In this document: positions 1-5,589 of the stretch, piece by piece | Layout: each line of letters opens with the position of its first letter | Numbering within the stretch: position 1 is the first letter of the stretch | Position numbers and translations under genes: made by a program | NCBI GenBank assembly: GCA_007130025.1 | Contig: SLTF01000261.1 | Span: forward strand, 1 to 17,069 | DNA length: 17,069 nucleotides | Source of the DNA: Spirochaetales bacterium | GTDB lineage: Bacteria; Spirochaetota; Spirochaetia; DSM-27196; PWMO01 | Direction: 5' to 3' | The notes under the pieces: generated by a model | The model's database searches: none | What the model saw: only the letters and a program-made list of their open reading frames with translations | What the model was told of the DNA's origin: nothing

Positions 1-544
1 CTTCGTCGACGGGTGAGTAATGGACACCGATCGGACCGAGTGGAACCCCCGCGTTCAGGCTCAGAAGGCGCCGCACGGTCACCGCCCGAGCGGTGTACCG
101 CGAGTCGGGAAACTGCCACCCGCCGAGATGATCGATTACGGGATCATCCAGACCAATGAGCCCCTGATCAACCAGTCGCATCACGCCCCACGCGGTAACG
201 GACTTGGAGATGGAATGGGCCATCATGATGTGATTGGTTGACAATGCGATGCGCCGTTCGAGGTCGGCGTGTCCAAACGCCTGTGACCAGACCGGCCGGC
301 CGTTCTGGATCAGGAGGACACTCACGCCGGGGATCTCGCCTTCGAGCATGCCACGGGTGATCGTGGCCTCAAGCTGGGTGAGAAACCGCGGGAGATCCAT
401 GGCTGCGGGATCCGGAGTGCGCGCGCCGGGAGCAAGGTGCCAGATGATCACCGCGACCGCGGCAAATACCGCGCCGAGGTGGAGCGCCGTGTGCCGTAGG
501 CGGTGTGAGGGATTTGGGGGCACTGCAGGTGGACTGGACACCAC
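1..544 (-). CDS. Class C beta-lactamase-family serine hydrolase, membrane-anchored, partial (C-terminus beyond left edge)
   Basis: The minus strand is open from a GTG at 544 to the window edge (about 181 residues). Upstream of the GTG is AAAGGAAA (555-548), a good Shine-Dalgarno, which decides this start; a second GTG at 541 is possible. Residues about 18-38 form one hydrophobic segment (GAVFAAVAVIIW), so the enzyme is probably anchored or exported with its domain outside the cytoplasm. The domain then begins with an amphipathic helix, 'IPGVSVLLIQNGRPVW' and 'GHADLE', followed by the SxxK catalytic motif Ser-Ile-Ser-Lys at residues 111-114 (Ser nucleophile, Lys base). 'VTVRRLLSLNAGV' resembles the 'ITVRHLLTHTSG' stretch of the family. 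The Tyr-x-Asn and C-terminal motifs lie outside the window. The family includes beta-lactamases, esterases and D-aminopeptidases; the substrate cannot be told. It diverges from the gene at 650. Confidence 0.85.
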   Translation of the reverse strand, partial: MVSSPPAVPPNPSHRLRHTALHLGAVFAAVAVIIWHLAPGARTPDPAAMDLPRFLTQLEATITRGMLEGEIPGVSVLLIQNGRPVWSQAFGHADLERRIALSTNHIMMAHSISKSVTAWGVMRLVDQGLIGLDDPVIDHLGGWQFPDSRYTARAVTVRRLLSLNAGVPLGPIGVHYSPVDE

Positions 545-609
545 GAGTTTCCTTTGCACGATCGCCGGATCACCGTGTTCTGCGATCACTATTTGGATTG
601 TTTCATCAT

Positions 610-618
610 ATGATAGCA
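610..618 (-). promoter_or_regulatory. Extended -10 promoter for the serine hydrolase gene
   Basis: Read on the minus strand, TGC-TATCAT (618-610) is an extended -10 (TGnTATAAT type). It lies about 60 nt upstream of the GTG at 544, leaving a leader with the AAAGGAAA ribosome site. No good -35 is visible, as is usual for extended -10 promoters. The -10 is embedded in the 10-bp perfect palindrome ATCATATGAT (605-614), which could be an operator; this is inference. Confidence 0.4.
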
Positions 619-636
619 GGTCGTCCGTGCTTGCGC

Positions 637-642
637 TACAAT
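637..642 (+). promoter_or_regulatory. -10 element for the beta-propeller gene
   Basis: TACAAT is a near-consensus -10. It ends 7 nt before the ATG at 650, so transcription would begin at or next to that codon, suggesting a leaderless message. No convincing -35 is seen at 16-18 nt spacing. An ATG at 641 overlaps this element and could be the start only if this is not the promoter. Confidence 0.35.
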
Positions 643-649
643 GGCGTAC

Positions 650-1759
650 ATGAAACCGATGTCGCTTTCCCCCTCAGAGGTGGATCGCCTCTCTGCCCTG
701 GGGGCGTTCTTGGTCGACCAACAGCGCGCGAGGGTCATTGTTCCGCCACAACGTCCGGGCGATGGTCACTGGTTTGGCGGTGGGAACCTGGTCGAAGGCC
801 CCGACGGTGCGCACTACCTGTGTGGCCGATACCGCAACGCCGGCGACTCACGCACCGGACTGGGCGTGGGCGAACGGGGGCTTGAGCTTGCGTTGTTTCG
901 AAGCGCCGACGGCTGCAGGACCTTCGAAAAGATCCTGTCGTTTCCCAAGAGTGCACTCGCGGTTGGCGATCACGCGGTGGTATCCATCGAGGGAAGCGCA
1001 CTGCAGTTCACCCCCACCGGCGTCCGGCTTTTTGTGTCCACCGAGAAGGCGGGAATCGGATATCCGTCCGGGCTCGAGGAGTACCATAAGCCCGGCACCG
1101 GAGTATGGACTATCGATCTTCTGGAGGCACCCGATGTCGCAGGGCTCTCTTCCGCGCCAATGCGTACCATCCTCGTCGGCGACGAGCCGGAGGTGCTGCA
1201 CGTGAAGGATCCCTTTCTCTACCCGGCCGCCGGAGAGGTGCGACTTGGGTTCTGTACCCATCCCTTCACCTGGGCAAGCTCCAATTCCGCCCTCGCGCTC
1301 GAGACCAGCGCGGGCGTGTTTGCGCCGCACTACCACGTGGTTCCCCGGGGCGCCGCGTGGGACGTCGCCATCACCCGCGTCACCTCCGTGGTGGCGGTTC
1401 CGCGCCACGGGGTGTTCGCCGATCGCGACCTCTCGCTGGTCTTCTACGACGGGGGCGAGTGCATGCGCAGGCTCGACGAGCACGGAAAGGCTGCGCGGCG
1501 GCCGCGTGGCTACTCCTGCGAGGAGCTCGGCGGGCTCGCCGTGATCACCGGCGGTGATTTTGATTCCTTCACGCGGTTGAGCCGGGTTCGCCCCGCCTTC
1601 GTCAGCCCGTGGGGCAGCGGATGCAGCCGCTACGTGAACGTCTGCTGGGGACCAGATTGGGTATTCGTCACCTGGCAGCAGGGGCAGCCGGATGGTTCAC
1701 AGCCGCTCGTGCTGAACGAGGTTCCGGTAGATGAAGTAGAGGCGATTCTGCACGGATAG
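650..1759 (+). CDS. Predicted five-bladed beta-propeller glycosidase-like protein
   Basis: About 369 residues, with no signal peptide or membrane segment, so probably cytoplasmic. The sequence has blade-like repeats typical of the GH43/GH32/GH117-type propeller fold: 'HWFGGGNLVEGPDGAHYLCGRYR', 'LELALFRSADGCRTFEKI', 'VRLFVSTEK', and 'HVKDPFLY', where Lys-Asp-Pro resembles the Arg-Asp-Pro motif of GH32/GH43 enzymes. A later 'DLSLVFYDGGE' fits another blade. Ser-Ala-Asp-Gly resembles the Asp-box loop of sialidases, but only once, so I do not call it a sialidase. A role in hydrolysing or binding a sugar conjugate is inferred from fold features. Start: ATG 650 follows a -10 at 637-642; ATG 641 or 659 are alternatives, and no Shine-Dalgarno supports any of them. 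The gene is 41 bp upstream of the CoA-transferase, which has its own promoter. Confidence 0.7.
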   Translation: MKPMSLSPSEVDRLSALGAFLVDQQRARVIVPPQRPGDGHWFGGGNLVEGPDGAHYLCGRYRNAGDSRTGLGVGERGLELALFRSADGCRTFEKILSFPKSALAVGDHAVVSIEGSALQFTPTGVRLFVSTEKAGIGYPSGLEEYHKPGTGVWTIDLLEAPDVAGLSSAPMRTILVGDEPEVLHVKDPFLYPAAGEVRLGFCTHPFTWASSNSALALETSAGVFAPHYHVVPRGAAWDVAITRVTSVVAVPRHGVFADRDLSLVFYDGGECMRRLDEHGKAARRPRGYSCEELGGLAVITGGDFDSFTRLSRVRPAFVSPWGSGCSRYVNVCWGPDWVFVTWQQGQPDGSQPLVLNEVPVDEVEAILHG

Positions 1760-1767
1760 GATCGTTC

Positions 1768-1776
1768 TGGTATAGT
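1768..1776 (+). promoter_or_regulatory. Extended -10 promoter for the CoA-transferase/enoyl-CoA hydratase pair
   Basis: TGGTATAGT matches the extended -10 form TGnTATAAT with one mismatch. It sits in the 41-bp gap after the propeller gene. The predicted start of transcription (about 1783) immediately precedes AAGGAG (1784-1789), so the leader would be very short. The -35 position is weak. Confidence 0.45.
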
Positions 1777-1800
1777 GTGCGGTAAGGAGAATCGGACCAA

Positions 1801-3354
1801 ATGCGCAGACTTGAAATTGTATCCGTAGATGACGCGGTGGCCCGGATTCCCACCGGCAGCACCGTGGCCATTCAGGGCAGCGGCGGCGGGGTGGGTGAAC
1901 CCACTGCGGTCATCGCCGCAATTGAGCGCCGCTTCCTCGCGGACGGCACGCCGCGTGACCTCACCCTCGTGCACGCCACCGGTCTCGGTGACCGCGACAC
2001 CATCGGTACCGATCTCCTCGCGCATCCCGGCCTGGTTCGCAAGGACATCGCGGGACATCTTGGCATGGCGCCCAAAATGGCGCGGCTCATCCATGAAAAC
2101 GTAGTGGAAGGCTACAACCTGCCGCAGGGGGTTATCTCTCACCTGTACACCGCGATTGCCGGACGCAAACCCGGCGTCTTCACCAAGGTGGGTCTGGGTA
2201 CCTTCGTGGATCCGCGCATCGAAGGCGGGCGCGTGAATGAGATCGCTCAGGATACCATGGTGGAAGTGATTGAGCTGCGCGGCACCGAGTGGCTCTTCTT
2301 CCCCGCGTTTGCGATCAACGTCGCCATCATCCGGGGCACGGTGGCCGACACCCGGGGCAACATCGCCACCTACCAGGAGGCGGCCATTCTGGAAGCGATC
2401 TCGATCGCCCAGGCCGCCCGCGCGTGCGGCGGCATCGTAATTGCGCAGGTGAAATACCTCACCGAAGCAGGCTCCCTTCCCGCGCAGGACGTCCGAATCC
2501 CCGGTGTATTCGTGGACTATGTGGTGGTTGATCCGAGCCAGAAACAGCACACCTTGACCGAGTACGATCCGTCGCTCAGCGGGCAGGTTCGTATTCCGTT
2601 GGAGCGACTCAAGGCCGGAGAGCTCGATGTGCGTACCGTCATCGCGCGTCGGGCGGCCCGCGAACTGCAACCCGGTATGGTGGTGAATCTCGGGGTGGGG
2701 ATCCCGAGCCACGTGGCCGAAGTGGCCACCGAGACCGGCGTGATTGATCAGATCACCTTTACCGTGGAGCAGGGCCTCATCGGCGGTCGCCCGGCGGGAG
2801 GGGTGATTTTTGGCGTGGCGCACAACCCGGAGGCGATCATCTCGGAGGACGATCAGTTCACCTTCTACGACGGCGGCGGGCTCGACATCGCCTTTCTGGG
2901 GATGGCGGAACTCTCGGGGAACGGAGACGTGAACGTCAGCAAGGTTGGCCCGATGCTTTCCGGGTGCGGCGGCTTCATCAACATTACCCAGAATGCACCC
3001 AGGGTAGTCTTCTGCGGCACCTTCACCGCGCAGGGGCTGCGATGCAGTGTAGGGGGTGGGCGTCTGCGTATTGACCAGGAGGGCAAGACAAAAAAGTGTG
3101 TTGCCACCCTTGGTCAGATCACCTTCAGCGGGGAACAGGCGCGGCACAACGGCCAGGAGGTGCTCTACGTCACCGAGCGGGCGGTGTTCCGGCTCGGCGA
3201 GAACGGACCGGTGCTGATCGAAATCGCTCCCGGTGTTGATCTTCAGCGCGACGTGCTCGATCTCATGGACTTTGTGCCGGAAATCGCCGATCCGCTAGCG
3301 ACCATGGATGCCGCCTGTTTTCTCAAGAAACCGGCTGAGGCGGCAACACGATGA
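1801..3354 (+). CDS. Acyl-CoA:acetate / propionate-type CoA-transferase (family I)
   Basis: 517 residues, the usual length for single-chain family I CoA-transferases (Pct/YdiF type) in which the alpha and beta halves are fused. Such enzymes move CoA between a short-chain acyl-CoA and a free acid through a glutamyl-CoA thioester. N-terminal half: 'IPTGSTVAIQGSGGG' (residues 17-31) matches the opening Gly-rich CoA-binding loop. C-terminal half: 'GMVVNLGVGIPSHVAE' is the second characteristic motif, and 'TFTVEQGLIGG' carries the catalytic Glu at residue 323, close to the Glu324/Glu333 positions known in the family. Start ATG 1801 has AAGGAG 11 nt upstream. Its stop overlaps the start of the enoyl-CoA hydratase by 4 nt (ATGA), implying translational coupling and a shared pathway. 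The exact acid (propionate, acetate, butyrate, a 3-keto acid) cannot be read from sequence. Confidence 0.93.
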   Translation: MRRLEIVSVDDAVARIPTGSTVAIQGSGGGVGEPTAVIAAIERRFLADGTPRDLTLVHATGLGDRDTIGTDLLAHPGLVRKDIAGHLGMAPKMARLIHENVVEGYNLPQGVISHLYTAIAGRKPGVFTKVGLGTFVDPRIEGGRVNEIAQDTMVEVIELRGTEWLFFPAFAINVAIIRGTVADTRGNIATYQEAAILEAISIAQAARACGGIVIAQVKYLTEAGSLPAQDVRIPGVFVDYVVVDPSQKQHTLTEYDPSLSGQVRIPLERLKAGELDVRTVIARRAARELQPGMVVNLGVGIPSHVAEVATETGVIDQITFTVEQGLIGGRPAGGVIFGVAHNPEAIISEDDQFTFYDGGGLDIAFLGMAELSGNGDVNVSKVGPMLSGCGGFINITQNAPRVVFCGTFTAQGLRCSVGGGRLRIDQEGKTKKCVATLGQITFSGEQARHNGQEVLYVTERAVFRLGENGPVLIEIAPGVDLQRDVLDLMDFVPEIADPLATMDAACFLKKPAEAATR

Positions 3355-4163
3355 GCACGCGCTGGGTTGTGATTCACGACGGTCTCGTCTCTACGGTTAC
3401 CATGCTCGGGAGCACCGACCGCCGTCCGCCGACGCTCGATCTGGAGGACTTTGACCGCTTCGATACGCTGCTCGCCGGGCTCGCAGACCGCACCTACCAG
3501 TCAACCGGCGCCAATTGGCTTCGGCTTCTGGTCCTCAAGAGCCGCTCCCCCGTCGCGTTTTCCGCCGGCGCGGATATTGCGGTGCTCGAAGGCATCAACG
3601 CGTCCACCATCGCCGGCTGGATCCAGCGCGGACACCAGTCGCTTACGCGGCTCGAGTGCTTCCCCGCGCCTACGGTGGCGGTGCTGGAGGCCCCGGCCCT
3701 CGGAGGCGGCCTGGAACTGGCGCTCGCGTGCGATCACATTATCGCCGTGCCGGAAGCGACCGTCGGACTCACCGAAGCGCGTCTCGGGTTTGTCCCCGGC
3801 TGGGGCGGAACGCGGCGGCTGTCGCGGAGGGTGGGGCATTCGCGCGCGATGCAGCTGATCGCCCGCGGAGAGGTCCTGTCTGCCGAACGCGCGCTCGCGC
3901 TGGGGGTCGTTGACTTCGTGGGAGACGCATCCGCGCTTGAGCGCTGGATTGACGACTACCGGATTGCGATGGAAGAGACCAGCGGGTTCGCCGTGTCCCG
4001 GGCAAAAGAGATCCTCGTGGGTCTGGGCCAGGACCAGCGCAGCGAGGCAATGCAGCGCGAGACCACCGCGTCCATGGCGCTGTTCAACGGCGGAGATACC
4101 GCGGAGCGACTCGCCCGCTTTCTCGCCGAGCGGCAGGCGAGGAAAAACACCCCTCCGGGATAG
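3351..4163 (+). CDS. Enoyl-CoA hydratase/isomerase (crotonase family)
   Basis: 270 residues, typical length. Crotonases hydrate trans-2-enoyl-CoA or perform related reactions. The oxyanion-hole segments are visible as 'FSAGADI' (about residues 71-77) and 'ALGGGLELALACD'. Both hydratase catalytic glutamates are kept: Glu122 in the latter motif and Glu142 in 'TEARLGFVPGWGGTRRL', 20 residues apart as for Glu144/Glu164 of rat enoyl-CoA hydratase, so true hydratase activity is likely. The N-terminus (about 50 residues before the oxyanion motif) has a longer loop than usual. It is translationally coupled to the CoA-transferase through the ATGA overlap; the pair could activate a short-chain acid and process its enoyl-CoA. 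It converges on the MFS gene ending at 4186, with 22 bp between and no clear terminator. Confidence 0.92.
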   Translation: MSTRWVVIHDGLVSTVTMLGSTDRRPPTLDLEDFDRFDTLLAGLADRTYQSTGANWLRLLVLKSRSPVAFSAGADIAVLEGINASTIAGWIQRGHQSLTRLECFPAPTVAVLEAPALGGGLELALACDHIIAVPEATVGLTEARLGFVPGWGGTRRLSRRVGHSRAMQLIARGEVLSAERALALGVVDFVGDASALERWIDDYRIAMEETSGFAVSRAKEILVGLGQDQRSEAMQRETTASMALFNGGDTAERLARFLAERQARKNTPPG

Positions 4164-4185
4164 CGGCTACCCCACGGTCTCGCAT

Positions 4186-5481
4186 TCACGCCGGTGGCGA
4201 AGCGTGCGAACGCGCCCGATGCCACCCAAGATACCCTGCCGCAGCGGTCGCGCTCAGGACGGCGCCCACCGGAAAGATCATCGCGATCGACCATCGATCC
4301 GCCACCCATCCAAACAGCAGTATCTGGCCCATCCCCGCTGCGGTGTAGACCGAAGAGACAATGGACGCCACCGTCGCGCGGCCGGAGGACTCGATGCGGT
4401 GCTGCACCTCCGCGTGATAGAGGACTTCCGCGGCGGCCATCATCGCGTAGTACACAAAATAGAGCGGGAGGAGAACCCGGGAGCCAAAGACCGTACCCGC
4501 GGCGAGGAGCAGAGATGCTGCCGCAACCCAGCCTGCGATGCCGCGTTCCAGGCCGGCGGACTCCACCCCCGAGTCGACGAGCGAACGCGCACCGCGACGA
4601 ACCGCTCTGAGGCGAATGATCCGGGCGAGCCGCGGTGCGAACCAGCCCCCGACCCCTTCTCCGGTCAAACGGACAAGGCCCCAGACACCAATCCACGCCA
4701 CGGGTACGCCGTGGAATCGGGCGAAGAGCGCGTCAAACTCATCGAGCACACCGTACACTGCGGTGCCAAACGCTCCGAACAGCACCAGCGCCACCAGACC
4801 GGGGACCCGAGCGGCGGATCGAACCGTGGTGATGATGCGGCGCGACGGCGTTTCAACGCGTGGTGTGAGTGTTCCGCCGATGGGTGTCTCCGCATCCCCG
4901 GCACCATCCGGGGAGAGCCGGATGTCGGGGATACGCAGAACCACGGCCGCCGCCCCAACCATGGCAACAACCGAGAGCCCGAGCGCCCACGCCTCGCTGC
5001 GACTGAAGACCCACGCGCCAAGAACCATCGCCAGGCCAACCGCAATCCGCGCCAGCAGCATCCCCAACCCCGAAGCCCGAACGAATTCGTGCTCCTGTCC
5101 GCCCGCCTTCAGTGGGTCGAAGAGCAGAGCTTCGGTGGTGCCGGAACTGAGCGCTTCCTGGAAACCCCAGAGGACGAAACCCGCGGCAAACCCGGCGAAG
5201 GTCGGGTGCATCCACCAGAGCAGGAATCCCGCCGCTTTCAGAAGCAGGGCGATACTCACCGTTCCCCGGCGACTCCACAGATCAGCGAGAAATCCGGAGG
5301 GAATCTCCAGCACCATCACGGCCCCGGCCCAGATCGCAAACAACAGTCCGATGTCTTTGTAGTTGAGTCCAGCGTTTCGGAACATGATCGCGTAAACGGG
5401 GTAGATAAGCGCGAAGTCCTGCAAAAAGCGAAACAGCAGGTAGTGGCGAATGATCTGTTGTGGATGGTCTGGCCTGCCCAT
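4186..5481 (-). CDS. MFS transporter (12 predicted membrane segments)
   Basis: 431 residues. The start 'MGRPDHPQQIIRHYLLFRFLQDFALIYPVYAIMF' leads into the first membrane helix. It is followed by 'IGLLFAIWAGAVMVLEIPSGFLADLWSRRGT', whose 'G-F-L-A-D-x-x-x-R-R' is the loop 2-3 signature of the major facilitator superfamily, and by 'LWGFQEALSSGTTEALLFD' in helices 4-5. A long charged central loop around 'PDGAGDAETPIGGTLTPRVETPSRR' separates two six-helix halves. The substrate is unknown; the 'EALSSGTTEALLFD' stretch resembles exporter-type MFS proteins. The reading frame continues upstream of 5481 antisense to pyruvate kinase, but ATG 5481 starts exactly where a family N-terminus is expected and lies 6 nt after a good -10. 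No Shine-Dalgarno precedes it, so a leaderless transcript is inferred. Divergent from pyk. Confidence 0.88.
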   Translation of the reverse strand: MGRPDHPQQIIRHYLLFRFLQDFALIYPVYAIMFRNAGLNYKDIGLLFAIWAGAVMVLEIPSGFLADLWSRRGTVSIALLLKAAGFLLWWMHPTFAGFAAGFVLWGFQEALSSGTTEALLFDPLKAGGQEHEFVRASGLGMLLARIAVGLAMVLGAWVFSRSEAWALGLSVVAMVGAAAVVLRIPDIRLSPDGAGDAETPIGGTLTPRVETPSRRIITTVRSAARVPGLVALVLFGAFGTAVYGVLDEFDALFARFHGVPVAWIGVWGLVRLTGEGVGGWFAPRLARIIRLRAVRRGARSLVDSGVESAGLERGIAGWVAAASLLLAAGTVFGSRVLLPLYFVYYAMMAAAEVLYHAEVQHRIESSGRATVASIVSSVYTAAGMGQILLFGWVADRWSIAMIFPVGAVLSATAAAGYLGWHRARSHASPPA

Positions 5482-5487
5482 CGGGAG

Positions 5488-5516
5488 AGCATACCTGTAG
5501 CATCCGACCACGGCAA
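5488..5516 (-). promoter_or_regulatory. Promoter of the MFS gene at 5481 (leaderless)
   Basis: On the minus strand, TTGCCG (5516-5511) and TATGCT (5493-5488) are separated by exactly 17 nt. The -10 ends 6 nt before the ATG at 5481, so the transcript would start at the initiation codon. Both hexamers match the sigma-70 consensus at four of six positions. Confidence 0.5.
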
Positions 5517-5522
5517 TTGCCG

Positions 5523-5534
5523 GGAAGCGCTTCC
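5523..5534. promoter_or_regulatory. Cra/CcpA-like palindromic operator
   Basis: GGAAGCGCTTCC is a perfect 12-bp palindrome between the divergent MFS and pyruvate kinase genes. Its core GAAnCGnTTC matches the LacI-family operator pattern of Cra (TGAAnCGnTTCA) and resembles CcpA cre boxes. Outer arms TTG (5515-5517) and CAA (5538-5540) extend the symmetry with three unmatched pairs on each side. It overlaps the proposed -35 of pyk (5531-5536) and lies next to the -35 of the MFS promoter, a repressor-like position. In E. coli pykF is a known Cra target; here the regulator is unknown. Confidence 0.5.
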
Positions 5535-5560
5535 ACCCAACCGGCGATCTCCGGTATGCT
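5531..5560 (+). promoter_or_regulatory. Promoter of pyruvate kinase
   Basis: TTCCAC (5531-5536) and TATGCT (5555-5560) are 18 nt apart; the -10 is clear and the -35 weak. Transcription would start near 5567, leaving a leader of roughly 23 nt that carries AGGAG at 5580-5584. Confidence 0.4.
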
Positions 5561-5589
5561 TTGCCCAGACCAGTTGCACAGGAGCGCCC

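Noticed and set aside
1630..3147. 505-residue open frame on the minus strand
   Set aside because: It lies antisense to the CoA-transferase gene, which has clear family motifs. The composition (many His, Arg, Gly) is that of a shadow frame in high-GC DNA.
3910..5589. In-frame extension of pyruvate kinase by about 560 codons upstream
   Set aside because: This part is antisense to the MFS gene and overlaps the enoyl-CoA hydratase. Pyruvate kinase motifs begin right after ATG 5590, which has a good ribosome site.
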